Made by a program: the position numbers and the translations under genes. Below the pieces are notes generated by a model. That model saw only the letters and a list, made by a program, of their open reading frames with translations. It did no database searches and was not told where the DNA came from. From Dechloromonas hankyongensis (GTDB lineage: Bacteria; Pseudomonadota; Gammaproteobacteria; Burkholderiales; Rhodocyclaceae): 64,000 nt of DNA. Positions 40,681 through 50,179 of this stretch are shown piece by piece. The DNA is taken from positions 1,415,843 through 1,479,842 of the forward strand of contig NZ_JAKLTN010000002.1 in NCBI RefSeq assembly GCF_022012295.1, in the 5' to 3' direction. Every line of letters starts with the position of its first letter. Position 1 is the stretch's first letter.

Positions 40681-42279
40681 ATGGCCATCAATCTGCCCGC
40701 CGGCGTGCAAATCAACGCCCCGATCAAGCCCGAATGGGAATCCATCCTCACCACCGAGGCGCTGGAATTCGTCGCCAAGCTGCACCGCGCCTTCGAAGCC
40801 CGCCGCCAGGAACTGCTCAAGGCCCGCGTTGCCCGCCAGGCCCGCATCGACGCCGGCGAAATGCCGGACTTCCTGCCGGAAACCGCCCACATCCGCAACG
40901 GCGACTGGAAGGTCGCCCCGGTGCCGGCCGCCCTGCAGTGCCGCCGCGTCGAAATTACCGGCCCGGTCGAAGCCAAGATGATCATCAATGCCTACAACTC
41001 GGGCGCTGACTCCTACATGACCGACTTCGAGGATTCCAACAGCCCGAACTGGGAAAACCAGATCCAGGGCCAGATTAACCTGTACAAGGCCATTCGTCGC
41101 GAACTGTCGTTCAAGAACGAAGCCGGCAAGGAATACAAGCTCAACGACAAGATCGCCACCCTGCAGATCCGTCCGCGCGGCTGGCACCTCGACGAGAAGC
41201 ATGTGACCGTTGACGGCCAACGCGTCGGCGGCGGCATTTTCGACTTCGCGCTGGTCTTCTTCCACAACGCCAAGGAGCAGATCGCCCGCGGCGCCGGCCC
41301 GTTCTACTACCTGCCGAAGATGGAATCCCACCTCGAAGCCCGCCTGTGGAACGACATCTTCGTGATGGCCCAGGACCACGTCGGCCTGCCGCAAGGCACC
41401 ATCAAGGCCACCGTGCTGGTCGAAACCATCCTCGCCACTTTCGAGATGGAAGAAATCCTCTACGAACTGCGCAACCACTCCGCCGGCCTGAACGCCGGCC
41501 GCTGGGACTACATCTTCTCGTGCATCAAGAAGTTCAAGAAGAACAAGGACTTCTGCCTGGCCCAGCGCGGCGCCATCACCATGGAAGTGCCCTTCATGCG
41601 CGGCTACTCACTGGCTCTGGTCCAGGCCTGCCACAAGCGCGGCGCTCCGGCCATGGGCGGCATGTCGGCCCTGATCCCGATCAAGAACGACCCGGTCGCC
41701 AACGAAAAGGCGCTGGCCGGCATCCGCCACGACAAGACCCGCGATGCCAACGACGGTTTCGACGGCGGCTGGGTGGCCCACCCGGGCCTGGTGCCCATCG
41801 CCATGGAAGAATTCGTCAAGGTGCTCGGCGACAAGCCGAACCAGTTCGAGAAGCAGGTTGAAGGCAAGTTCGGCCCCGAGCAGTGGCTGGATTTCCGCCC
41901 GAACACCCCGATCACCGAAGCCGGCCTGCGCAACAACATCAACGTCGGCATCCACTACCTCGGCTCCTGGCTGGCCGGCAACGGCTGCGTGCCCATCCAC
42001 AACCTGATGGAAGATGCCGCCACCGCCGAAATCTCCCGCTCGCAAGTGTGGCAGTGGGTGGTGTCGCCGAAGGGCATCCTCGACGACGGCCGCAAGGTCA
42101 CCGTCGAAATGGTCCGCCCGATGATCGCCGAGGAACTGGCCAAGGTGAAGGCCACCGTTACCGCCCAGGGCGAGGACACCGCTTCCTACGACCAGGCCGC
42201 GGTCATCTTCGACAAGATGTCGCTGACCCCGGAATATCCGGAGTTCCTGACCCTGCCGCTGTACGAAGCGATGGCCTAA
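40681..42279 (+). CDS. aceB: Malate synthase A
   Basis: Condenses glyoxylate with acetyl-CoA to malate, the second glyoxylate-shunt step. 532 residues, the size of the A-type enzyme. Typical segments are YMTDFEDSNSPNWENQIQGQINL, LQIRPRGWHLDEKHV, GPFYYLPKMESHLEARLWNDIF and MGGMSALIP. AGGAG precedes the ATG. Codon use is strongly biased as in aceA. It is a monocistronic gene ended by a hairpin; a LysR gene diverges from it. Confidence 0.98.
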   Translation: MAINLPAGVQINAPIKPEWESILTTEALEFVAKLHRAFEARRQELLKARVARQARIDAGEMPDFLPETAHIRNGDWKVAPVPAALQCRRVEITGPVEAKMIINAYNSGADSYMTDFEDSNSPNWENQIQGQINLYKAIRRELSFKNEAGKEYKLNDKIATLQIRPRGWHLDEKHVTVDGQRVGGGIFDFALVFFHNAKEQIARGAGPFYYLPKMESHLEARLWNDIFVMAQDHVGLPQGTIKATVLVETILATFEMEEILYELRNHSAGLNAGRWDYIFSCIKKFKKNKDFCLAQRGAITMEVPFMRGYSLALVQACHKRGAPAMGGMSALIPIKNDPVANEKALAGIRHDKTRDANDGFDGGWVAHPGLVPIAMEEFVKVLGDKPNQFEKQVEGKFGPEQWLDFRPNTPITEAGLRNNINVGIHYLGSWLAGNGCVPIHNLMEDAATAEISRSQVWQWVVSPKGILDDGRKVTVEMVRPMIAEELAKVKATVTAQGEDTASYDQAAVIFDKMSLTPEYPEFLTLPLYEAMA

Positions 42280-42308
42280 GCCGCTTTTCGATAAGAAAAT
42301 GCTGAATT

Positions 42309-42332
42309 ACGGCGCCTGCGGGCGCCGTTTTT
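42309..42332 (+). terminator. Rho-independent terminator of aceB
   Basis: ACGGCGCC (42309-42316), four-base loop, GGCGCCGT (42321-42328), then a run of T. Confidence 0.88.
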
Positions 42333-42428
42333 CATGGCAACTAGGATTTTTCCTACAATTGCCTCCCGTCGCGGCAAGGACTCGGACATAATTGCCCCTT
42401 TCAGCAATATTGTTTCTCGGACACCGCC

Positions 42429-44291
42429 GTGAATCTCAACGCCAAGGTCACCCTGTTCTTCATCGGCATCGCCGCCGGCCTGCTCGCCGTGCTGGTCGCC
42501 ATCAGCCTCTACGCCTTTCGCAGCTTCTCCATCGCCTCGGCGACCGAACATATCCGGACGGCCGGCGAGATTGTCCGCGTGCATCTGACGGAATCGATGA
42601 TCAACGGCGTGATCGACAAGCGCGAGCGCTTCCTGCAGCGCCTGGTCGAAGTCCAGGGGCTGACCTCGGCCCGCGTCATCCGCTCGCCGGAAGTGCAGAA
42701 ACAGTTCGGCCAAGGCCTGAGCGTCGAGCTGGTGGCCGACGAAGGCGAACGCCAGGTCCTGAAAGAAGGCAAGCCGCGTTTCGAGCTGATCACCGTCGGA
42801 GAGGAAACCCTGTTCCGCGGCACCATTCCCTACATCGCGACCTCCACCGGCAACCCGAACTGCCTGCAATGCCATAACGTCCAGGAAGGCGCCGTGCTCG
42901 GCGCGGTGAGCATGAGCATGTCGATCGACGCCTTGCGCTCCAAGGCCCTGTACACGGTGGCCGGCATTGCCGGGGCGGTAACCATCTTCGCCCTGCTTCT
43001 GGTCCTCCTGCTGCGTCGCCTGCTGCGCCCCATCTCGGAAACCGCGCTCGCCGTCGAGGATGCCGTACAACGCGCCCTGCACGGCGATTTCAAGGCCCAT
43101 GTCGAGCGCAAGACCAATGACGAAATCGGCCAGATCGCCAACGACATGAACCGTCTGCTGACCTTCCTCGACGACGGCTTGAACCGCATCGGCAACAACG
43201 TCGCCCGCTTGACCGAGCGCACTCCGGCGCCGGGCGAAAACCTGCTCACCGCCACCATCGACATGGTCGAAGGCCTGACCCGTGCCGCGCATTTCAAGCA
43301 GGCCATCGAAGAAGACGAGGTCAAGAGTGAGATTTACCAGCGCCTGTCCGACACGCTGAAGAGTGAATTCAAGCTGCAGGAATTTTCGCTGTACGAGATG
43401 AGCAGCAATAAAAAGCAGATGCACAGCGTGATCGTCGACGGCGAGCTGGCCGATGCCTGCCGCTGGTGCGACCCGCAGATCCTGGTCCGCCCGGAGGCCT
43501 GCCGGGCGCGGCGTACCGGCCACCTGGTCGATGGCATGGAGAACCCACAGATCTGCACCTCCTTCCGCCCGCCCGAGGAAGCCGGCGATCGCCGCTACGT
43601 CTGCTTCCCGGTCATCCAGTCCGGCTCGGTGGGAAGCGTGCTGCAATTGCTAAGCACCCCGGAGGAGCAGGCCGCCCTGAAGGCCAAGGTCCCGCTGGTC
43701 AGCGTCTACCTGCGCGAAACTGCACCGGTGCTCGAAACCAAGCGCCTGATGGAAAGCCTGCGCGACTCGACGCTGCGCGACCCGATGACCGGGCTGAATA
43801 ACCGCCGCTTCCTCGAGGAATATGTCGAGACCCTGATCTCCGGCGTCCAGCGCAAGCGTTCCACCGTGTCGATCCTGATGCTCGACCTCGACTACTTCAA
43901 GATGGTCAACGACACCTACGGCCACGATGCCGGCGACTCGGTGCTCAAGGGCCTATCCAACGTGCTCAAGCAGTCGGTGCGCGCCTCCGATCTGGTCATC
44001 CGCTACGGTGGCGAGGAATTCCTGATCATCCTGCTCGATACCGCCGGTGCCGCGGCCGAGCGGGTGGCCGAAAACATCCGCACCGCCGTCGAGAACCTGA
44101 AAGTGCAGGTTTCCGGCGTCGTGCTGCAGAAGACCATTTCCATCGGCATCGCCGACTTCCCGACCGACAGCGACACCTTCTGGCAGGCCGTCAAGTTTGC
44201 CGACGTGGCGCTCTACCAAGCCAAGGAACGCGGCCGCAACCGTGTCATCCGCTTCGATCCGTCGATGTGGAACGAAACCAAGGACTACTGA
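42429..44291 (+). CDS. Diguanylate cyclase with periplasmic c-type heme motif
   Basis: A 620-residue membrane protein. A first helix (about 8-28), a periplasmic domain with the heme-attachment motif CLQCH at 145-149, a second helix (about 177-197), HAMP, a GAF-like region with several cysteines (CRWC, EACRARR, PQIC) and a GGDEF domain with active motif GGEEF (527-531) preceded by RASD, a fitting I-site. The periplasmic part resembles heme-containing sensor domains of the Tll0287/DUF3365 type. It likely makes c-di-GMP in response to redox state or a gas. The start is a GTG with a weak ribosome-binding site; no ATG alternative keeps the helix. Confidence 0.88.
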   Translation: MNLNAKVTLFFIGIAAGLLAVLVAISLYAFRSFSIASATEHIRTAGEIVRVHLTESMINGVIDKRERFLQRLVEVQGLTSARVIRSPEVQKQFGQGLSVELVADEGERQVLKEGKPRFELITVGEETLFRGTIPYIATSTGNPNCLQCHNVQEGAVLGAVSMSMSIDALRSKALYTVAGIAGAVTIFALLLVLLLRRLLRPISETALAVEDAVQRALHGDFKAHVERKTNDEIGQIANDMNRLLTFLDDGLNRIGNNVARLTERTPAPGENLLTATIDMVEGLTRAAHFKQAIEEDEVKSEIYQRLSDTLKSEFKLQEFSLYEMSSNKKQMHSVIVDGELADACRWCDPQILVRPEACRARRTGHLVDGMENPQICTSFRPPEEAGDRRYVCFPVIQSGSVGSVLQLLSTPEEQAALKAKVPLVSVYLRETAPVLETKRLMESLRDSTLRDPMTGLNNRRFLEEYVETLISGVQRKRSTVSILMLDLDYFKMVNDTYGHDAGDSVLKGLSNVLKQSVRASDLVIRYGGEEFLIILLDTAGAAAERVAENIRTAVENLKVQVSGVVLQKTISIGIADFPTDSDTFWQAVKFADVALYQAKERGRNRVIRFDPSMWNETKDY

Positions 44292-44448
44292 TCCGGGCGG
44301 CCGATCTCCGCAAGGATGCATCGGCCGGAGAAGATAAGGGAAGTCCATGATTGCCGACCAGCAAGGCGTGGCGGCATTCTGCCGATTCGACAATTAGAAT
44401 GATCGGCCCAAGGCCGATTCGCCGGCCGCCCCTCATCGCGAAAACACT

Positions 44449-45387
44449 GTGGATATCCTGATCGACATCATCCTCAAGGCCGGCCGCTCGGCGGTCGAAC
44501 TGTCCCTGTTCATCCTGTTGCCGGTGATGGTCGTCATGCTGTCGCTGATGCGCCTGCTCGAAGCCCGCGGCGCGCTGGACTGGGTGGTTCCCAAGCTGGG
44601 GCCGCTGCTGCGCCCGTTCGGCCTGACCGGGCTGGGTGTCTTCGCGGCGCTGCAGATCAACTTCGTCAGCTTCGCCGCGCCGATGGCGACGCTGACCATG
44701 ATGGAACAGCGCGGCACCAGCGACCGCCACCTCGCCGCCACCCTGGCCATGGTCCTGGCCATGGCCCAGGCCAACGCGGCCTTCCCGATGCTGACCATGG
44801 GCCTCAAATTCGGTCCCCTGCTCGCCTTCTCGCTGCTCGGCGGCCTCGGTGCTGCGGCAGCCACCTACTACCTGTTCGGCCGCCATCTGTCGGCGAGCGA
44901 GGCGAGCGTCGACGAGACCCTGAATCACCCGGTCGCCGACAACGCCAAGGGGGTGCTCGACGTAATTAACCGCGCCGGAGCGGAAGCCTTCAAGATCGCC
45001 GTCGGCGCCATCCCGATGCTGGTGCTGTCGCTGGTGGCGGTGACCGCCCTGAAGAAATTCGGCGCCATCGACGCGCTAACCAGCCTGATTGCGCCGCTGC
45101 TCCAACTGGCCGGCATCGACCCGATCCTGATCCTGCCGTCCCTGACCAAGTACCTGGCCGGCGGCACGGCGATGATGGGCGTCATCGACGACATGCGGCG
45201 GGCCGGGCAGGTCAGCGTCCAACTGCTCAACGCCAGCGCCGGCTTCCTGATTTCCCCCTTCGACCTGCCCGGCGTCGCCGTCCTCATATCGGCCGGCCGG
45301 CGCGTCGCGACGGTGTGGAAACCGGCCGCCGTCGGCGCCTGCGTCGGCGTGGCCATCCGCACCCTCGGCCACGCCTACTTCGCCTGA
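44449..45387 (+). CDS. Nucleoside-recognition (Gate) domain membrane protein
   Basis: A 312-residue polytopic membrane protein with about seven or eight hydrophobic helices, containing two Gate-type segments (about residues 15-115 and 180-290; PSLTKYLAGGTAMMGVIDDM). Related proteins are annotated as spore maturation-like or nucleoside-recognition proteins; substrate unknown. It starts with GTG (GTGGATATC). It is followed by a REP-like repeat and lrgAB. Confidence 0.85.
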   Translation: MDILIDIILKAGRSAVELSLFILLPVMVVMLSLMRLLEARGALDWVVPKLGPLLRPFGLTGLGVFAALQINFVSFAAPMATLTMMEQRGTSDRHLAATLAMVLAMAQANAAFPMLTMGLKFGPLLAFSLLGGLGAAAATYYLFGRHLSASEASVDETLNHPVADNAKGVLDVINRAGAEAFKIAVGAIPMLVLSLVAVTALKKFGAIDALTSLIAPLLQLAGIDPILILPSLTKYLAGGTAMMGVIDDMRRAGQVSVQLLNASAGFLISPFDLPGVAVLISAGRRVATVWKPAAVGACVGVAIRTLGHAYFA

Positions 45388-45402
45388 GCGAACACAACCG
45401 TC

Positions 45403-45422
45403 ATTCCCACGACAGCGGGGAT
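45403..45422. repeat. REP-like dyad element
   Basis: ATTCCC-N8-GGGGAT in the context CGTCATTCCC...GGATCCA, a degenerate copy of the dispersed ATTCCC-N8-GGGAAT type repeats seen between genes in many betaproteobacteria. A single copy in this window. Confidence 0.45.
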
Positions 45423-45450
45423 CCATGGCCGCGAATCGACGGCCAATTAA

Positions 45451-45512
45451 AGACTTTTTGTAAAACATAAACAGACTTTTTGCCGTCTATTGCTTACCGG
45501 TGATAAGCAATA
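45451..45512 (+). promoter_or_regulatory. Regulatory repeats before lrgA
   Basis: Two copies of AGACTTTTTG (45451-45460 and 45473-45482) with a 22-base period, then an inverted repeat TATTGCTTA-N7-TAAGCAATA (45488-45496/45504-45512) 31 bases before the lrgA ATG. Tandem repeats two helical turns apart suit a LytTR-type regulator; the inverted repeat may be a LysR or other operator. No such regulator gene is adjacent. Confidence 0.5.
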
Positions 45513-45543
45513 AACTGCGCGCATCGTTTCCGGAGATCGCGCC

Positions 45544-45903
45544 ATGCTTTCTGCCCTCACCCAATTGCTCATTTTTCAGCTGGCCGGCGAAGTGCTCGCC
45601 CGCGGACTGGACCTGCCCATCCCCGGCCCGGTGCTCGGCATGCTGTTCCTGCTCGTCGCGCTGATCCTGCGCGGCGGTCCCAGCCACGACATGCAGGGCA
45701 CCAGCCAGAATCTGCTCCAGCACCTGTCGCTGCTCTTCGTGCCGGCCGGCACCGGCATCATGGTCCATCTGCATCGCGTGGCCAACGAGTGGCTGCCCCT
45801 CGTCCTCTCCCTACTGATCAGCACGGTCGCCACCCTGGTCGTCACCGCCCTGGTCATGAAGCTGTGCCAGCGCCCAGCCGCCACCACCGGAGAACAGCCA
45901 TGA
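45544..45903 (+). CDS. lrgA: CidA/LrgA family membrane protein
   Basis: A 119-residue protein with four membrane helices and the family motif LARGLDLPIPGPVLGMLFLLVAL. First described as holin-like regulators of murein hydrolases, LrgA/CidA are now also linked to export or import of small metabolites such as pyruvate. Its TGA overlaps the ATG of lrgB (ATGA). GGAG precedes the start. Confidence 0.93.
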   Translation: MLSALTQLLIFQLAGEVLARGLDLPIPGPVLGMLFLLVALILRGGPSHDMQGTSQNLLQHLSLLFVPAGTGIMVHLHRVANEWLPLVLSLLISTVATLVVTALVMKLCQRPAATTGEQP

Positions 45904-46619
45904 GCGCCAACATCGGCCAGATCTGGGTCTATCTGTCGGCCTCCCCGCTGCTCGGGCTGACCGTCACGCTGATCGCATATCAGCTTGCCTTCCAGCTCTA
46001 CCGGCGCTCCGGCACCAATCCGCTGGCCAATCCGGTGCTCATCGCCGTCGCCATCCTGGTCCTTTTCCTCAGCGCGACCGGGACCAGCTACGAAACCTAT
46101 TTCGCCGGTGCCCAGTTCGTGCACTTCCTACTCGGGCCGGCCACCGTTGCCCTGGCCATCCCGCTCTACATGCAGTTCAAACGGGTGCGTGCCATGCTGA
46201 TTCCGGTACTGGCCGGCCTGCTCGCCGGCAGCCTGACCGCCATCGTCTCGGCCGTGCTGGTCGGCCGGCTGTTCGGGGCCAGCCAGTCCACGCAGTTGTC
46301 GCTGGCCCCCAAGTCGGTGACGACGCCCATCGCCATGGGGATTTCCGAGCGCATCGGCGGCATTCCGTCGCTCACCGCCGTGCTCGTCATCATCACCGGC
46401 ATCCTCGGGGCGCTCGGCGCACGCTACGTGTTCGACCTGATGAAATTGCGCGACCCGGCGATTCGCGGCTTCGCCATCGGCATCGCCTCGCACGGCATCG
46501 GCACCGCCCGCGCCTTCCAGGTGAACGAGCAAAGCGGTGCTTTTGCCGCACTGGCCATGGGACTCAACGGCGCACTGACCGCCATGCTGGTACCCAGCGT
46601 GGCGAAATGGATCAGCTGA
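45900..46619 (+). CDS. lrgB: LrgB/CidB family membrane protein
   Basis: A 239-residue polytopic protein, partner of LrgA. Family features include LAPKSVTTPIAMGISERIGGIPSLTAV and GIASHGIGTARAFQVNEQSGAFAALAMGLNG. Related to the C-terminal half of the plant plastid glycolate/glycerate translocator PLGG1. In this acetate/glyoxylate-rich neighbourhood a transport role for a small carboxylate is plausible but inferred. Coupled to lrgA by ATGA. Confidence 0.94.
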   Translation: MSANIGQIWVYLSASPLLGLTVTLIAYQLAFQLYRRSGTNPLANPVLIAVAILVLFLSATGTSYETYFAGAQFVHFLLGPATVALAIPLYMQFKRVRAMLIPVLAGLLAGSLTAIVSAVLVGRLFGASQSTQLSLAPKSVTTPIAMGISERIGGIPSLTAVLVIITGILGALGARYVFDLMKLRDPAIRGFAIGIASHGIGTARAFQVNEQSGAFAALAMGLNGALTAMLVPSVAKWIS

Positions 46620-46750
46620 AACGCAACACTCCGGCGCAGCACGCCGGGCGACGCCGCGGACCATTCCGCCGCGCCGCCGGCGTCCCTGCCGCACCCCGCT
46701 AAGGGTAAGTACCAATGGCCGGCGAACCGCGCCCGGCAAAGAATTGAGGC

Positions 46751-49111
46751 ATGTTTCCGCAACTCCCCGCCAAATCCCCGAAGCAAACCTGGCTATGGCT
46801 GGCTCCTTATGCGGCGATCGGCGTTTTCGCGCTCGCCATGCTGATCGTGACCGCCTTGCTGCAGTGGCGCGAACTCGATACCGCACGCTCGGCCCTGGAG
46901 GGCGACATGCACTGGGCCGAGCGGACCATCGAATCCCGCCTCCATGCGCATCAGGACTTTCTCTCCGAACTGGGCCGCGAGCAGGAATTCAAACAGCTGA
47001 CCTACGAGTCCTTCCAGGTCCGCGCCTCGCGTTATGTGCGCGAAAACCCCGAAATCCAGGCCATCATCTGGGTCGATACCGACGGCAAGGTGGAATGGGT
47101 GGCGCCCAATGAAGCCACCGCCACTTTCGTCGGCGAGCAACTGGACGGCACCCGACTCACCGCCCTGCAGGAAGCGCTGCGCATCCGCCGCGAACTGGTG
47201 TCGGCGGATTACCGCGACGCCAACCAGCGGCCGGCCCACGACATCATCCTGCCCGTCCAGCGCGGCAGCGCCGACATCGGCGCCTTCATCGCGCTGCAAT
47301 CGCTGGAAGGACTGCTGCGCGCCACGCTGCCGGCGGTCTTCACCGCCCGCTACAGCCTCACTGTGGTCAGTGCCGACAACCGCGAGGTGTTCAACAACTC
47401 CTCGGTCAAGCCAACTGACCGCCAGCTATCGGGCGCGATCAACCTCGAACTGCCGAACAACCGCCTCGGCCTGAATATCGTCGCCTATCGCGGCGGCGGC
47501 GCCTGGCTGCCCTTCCTCCCGGCCGCGTTGATCATCGTCCTGACCCTGATCGCCACGGTCACGCTGATCCAGTTGCGCCGCCATGCCCGGCACCGCGCCG
47601 CCACCGAGGAGGAATTGAGCGCCGCGTATGCCTTTCGCCAGGCGATGTCCAATTCGATGGTCACCGGCCTGCGTGCTATCGACCTCACCGGCCGGATCAC
47701 CTTCGTCAATGCCGCCTTCTGCCGGATGACCGGCTTCGACGAAAGCGAACTGGTCGGCGTCAGCCCGCCCTACCCCTACTGGCCGCCGGAGGAATTCGCC
47801 AAGCTGCAGTACAACATCGATACCGCGCTGGCCGGCAAGGCACCGCCCAGCGGTTTCGAGATGCGCATCATGCGCAAGAACGGCGAGCGTTTCGACGTCC
47901 GCCTCTATTTCTCGCCGCTGATCGACACCAATGGCGGGCAGATCGGCTGGATGGCGTCGATGAACGACATCACCGAGCCGAAACGGGTGCGCGTCGAACT
48001 GGAACGCGCCCACGAACGCTTCGTCACCGTCATCGACGGCCTCGATTCGGCGGTGCACGTCGCCGATGCGCGGAGCGGCGAAATCCTCTTCGCCAACCGC
48101 GCCTTCCAGAACATCTACGGCTTCGATGCCATCGGCCGCGATACCGAGCAGGTCACCGCCCCCTGCCGCCCGGCCCCGGAAGCCTTCCTGCGCGACCCGC
48201 AACAGATCACCGGCGATGAACTACCGTGCGAAATCTACGATGGCGAAATCCAGCACGCCTTGTCCGGCCACTGGTACCACCTGCACGAGCGGGCCATCCG
48301 CTGGGTAGACGGGCGCACCGTCCGTGTCCAGGTCGCTGCCGACATCACCGACCGCAAGCACATCGACGAAGTGAACCTGCAGCAGCAGAAACGCCTGGAA
48401 CAGACCTCGCGCCTGATCACCATGGGCGAAATGGCTTCGTCACTGGCCCACGAACTGAACCAGCCGCTCTCGGCCATCGCCAATTACTGCGCCGGCTGCG
48501 TCAAGCGCATGCAGGCCGGCAACTACAAGCTGGACGACCTGCTCACCGCCATGCAAAAGGCATCGACCCAGGCCGAACGGGCCGGCAAGATCATTCGCCG
48601 CATGCGCGACATGGTCAAGAAAGGCGACCCCAACCGGCAGCCCATCGCCCTGCCCGAATTGATCGACGAAGCCCGCGCCTTCGCCGACATCGAGGCGCAG
48701 CGGACCGGGACACAAATCATCGTCGCCCTGCCGGAACACTTGCCACGCATCGTCGTCGACCGCATCATGATCGAACAGGTGCTGCTCAACCTGGTGAAAA
48801 ACGGCATCGAGGCGATGAGCGACGTGCCGGTGGAACGCCGGCAGCTGACGCTGCAGGCGAGGCTGCTCGACGAACGGATGCTCGAAGTGACGGTGGCCGA
48901 CCACGGTCACGGGTTGGCGACGGAGGATGCGGAGAAGATATTTGCCCCCTTCTACACGACCAAGCCCGAAGGCATGGGCATCGGTCTGGCCATCTGCCGG
49001 TCGATCATCGAATTTCACCAGGGCCGGCTGTGGGTCAGTCCGCGGCGCGAGGGCGGCACCGAGTTTCATTTTACGGTACCGATAGAGGAAAGCAGCGGGG
49101 GAGAGCAATGA
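46751..49111 (+). CDS. Membrane PAS sensor histidine kinase (FixL/DctB-like core)
   Basis: A 786-residue kinase: membrane helix (about 15-37), a periplasmic sensor region (about 40-265, CHASE-like), second helix (about 275-296), two PAS domains (about 312-430 and 435-555) and a kinase core with His567 (SSLAHELNQPLSAIANY), N box (LLNLVKNGIEAM) and GMGIGLAICRSIIE. Its core is of the FixL/TodS-like type. The TGA overlaps the ATG of the FixJ-type regulator gene (ATGA), so the pair forms a two-component system. The signal is unknown. Confidence 0.93.
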   Translation: MFPQLPAKSPKQTWLWLAPYAAIGVFALAMLIVTALLQWRELDTARSALEGDMHWAERTIESRLHAHQDFLSELGREQEFKQLTYESFQVRASRYVRENPEIQAIIWVDTDGKVEWVAPNEATATFVGEQLDGTRLTALQEALRIRRELVSADYRDANQRPAHDIILPVQRGSADIGAFIALQSLEGLLRATLPAVFTARYSLTVVSADNREVFNNSSVKPTDRQLSGAINLELPNNRLGLNIVAYRGGGAWLPFLPAALIIVLTLIATVTLIQLRRHARHRAATEEELSAAYAFRQAMSNSMVTGLRAIDLTGRITFVNAAFCRMTGFDESELVGVSPPYPYWPPEEFAKLQYNIDTALAGKAPPSGFEMRIMRKNGERFDVRLYFSPLIDTNGGQIGWMASMNDITEPKRVRVELERAHERFVTVIDGLDSAVHVADARSGEILFANRAFQNIYGFDAIGRDTEQVTAPCRPAPEAFLRDPQQITGDELPCEIYDGEIQHALSGHWYHLHERAIRWVDGRTVRVQVAADITDRKHIDEVNLQQQKRLEQTSRLITMGEMASSLAHELNQPLSAIANYCAGCVKRMQAGNYKLDDLLTAMQKASTQAERAGKIIRRMRDMVKKGDPNRQPIALPELIDEARAFADIEAQRTGTQIIVALPEHLPRIVVDRIMIEQVLLNLVKNGIEAMSDVPVERRQLTLQARLLDERMLEVTVADHGHGLATEDAEKIFAPFYTTKPEGMGIGLAICRSIIEFHQGRLWVSPRREGGTEFHFTVPIEESSGGEQ

Positions 49112-49716
49112 GTGAGCTGATGCAAACCATCTATGTCGTCGACGATGACGAGGCCATGCGCGATTCGATGACCTGGTTGCTCGAAGGGGAAGGCTATCGG
49201 GTGGCGTGCTTCGATTCGGCCGAGGCTTTCCTGAAGGCCTGGCGCAACGACATGTGCGGCTGCCTGGTACTCGATGTCCGCATGCCGGAAATGAGCGGCC
49301 TGGAACTGCAGGAGAAACTCGACAGCCTGGGCTCCCAACTGCCGGTCATTTTCGTCACCGGCCACGGCGACGTGCCGATGGCCGTCGGCGCCCTGCAGCG
49401 CGGCGCCTGTGACTTCATCGAGAAACCCTTCCACAACGAAGACCTGCTGTCGCGCATCGTCCGCGCCCTGGCCCTCGACAACGAACTGGCCGCCCGCCGC
49501 CAGCGCGACGGGGCGATTTCGTCGCGGCTCGAGCAACTGACCCAGCGCGAACGCGAGGTCATGGACCTGGTCGTTGCCGGCAAGCTCAACAAGCAGATCG
49601 CCGACGAACTCAACATCAGCATGAAGACCGTCGAAGCACACCGGGCGCGGGTCATGGAGAAAATGAACGTGCGCACCCTGGCCGAACTGGTCAAGTCGGT
49701 GATGACCGTCAATTAG
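49108..49716 (+). CDS. FixJ-family response regulator
   Basis: A 202-residue regulator: receiver domain with phospho-acceptor Asp56 (VLDVRMPEMSG) and the FIEKPF lysine, followed by a LuxR-type helix-turn-helix (LTQREREVMDLVVAGKLNKQIADELNISMKTVEAHRARVMEKM). Partner of the upstream PAS kinase. Members of this group control respiratory or aromatic and acetate catabolic genes; targets are not shown by the sequence. Confidence 0.95.
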   Translation: MSELMQTIYVVDDDEAMRDSMTWLLEGEGYRVACFDSAEAFLKAWRNDMCGCLVLDVRMPEMSGLELQEKLDSLGSQLPVIFVTGHGDVPMAVGALQRGACDFIEKPFHNEDLLSRIVRALALDNELAARRQRDGAISSRLEQLTQREREVMDLVVAGKLNKQIADELNISMKTVEAHRARVMEKMNVRTLAELVKSVMTVN

Positions 49717-49758
49717 GCCGGAAATCTGCCACCCTGGCAGTGCCCCCGGCCGCCGGGC

Positions 49759-50091
49759 TCAAAGCGGGATGATGTCGTCGCCGCCGATGCCGATATTGCC
49801 CAGATAGTGCGTGTTCTGGCGCACTTCCTTACGTCGCAGGAGCTTTTCCTGGACCTTGGCCGGCAGGTCGGTAAACAGGATCACTTCCTTGCTGATCAGC
49901 AGCTCGATCAAGTCCTCGGTCACCCGGACGAAATCGCGGTCGAGCTGGTCCAGTTCGTTCTGCCGCCAGCGATTGTGGATGAACTGAAGGACGTCGGGAT
50001 GATCGGTCGGCAGCGCTTCCTGCGCATTGTCGACCGGCATCGGATGCAGTTCGCTGATCTTCCCCTCGCCATCTCTCGCTGCGTACAGCAT
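49759..50091 (-). CDS. Conserved small protein of unknown function
   Basis: A 110-residue soluble acidic protein. The middle (LDRDFVRVTEDLIELLISKEVILFTDLP, then KVQEKLLRRKEVR) resembles a small proteobacterial family that databases sometimes mislabel tryptophan synthase beta-like; nothing in it supports such an enzyme. It has no signal peptide or membrane helix. Convergent with the fixJ-type gene and followed upstream by the ankyrin gene with an 88-base gap. Confidence 0.75.
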   Translation of the reverse strand: MLYAARDGEGKISELHPMPVDNAQEALPTDHPDVLQFIHNRWRQNELDQLDRDFVRVTEDLIELLISKEVILFTDLPAKVQEKLLRRKEVRQNTHYLGNIGIGGDDIIPL

Positions 50092-50179
50092 GCCCTTACC
50101 TCGTTCTCTCGTTGCGCAGAGTCTGCATCAGCCGACCGGCCTTGGCAATTGGACCTCCGTCCAGTGATCGCACCGTCGC

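Noticed and set aside
49759..50091. Tryptophan synthase beta-like annotation for the 110-residue protein
   Set aside because: The protein is far too short and has none of the PLP-enzyme motifs.
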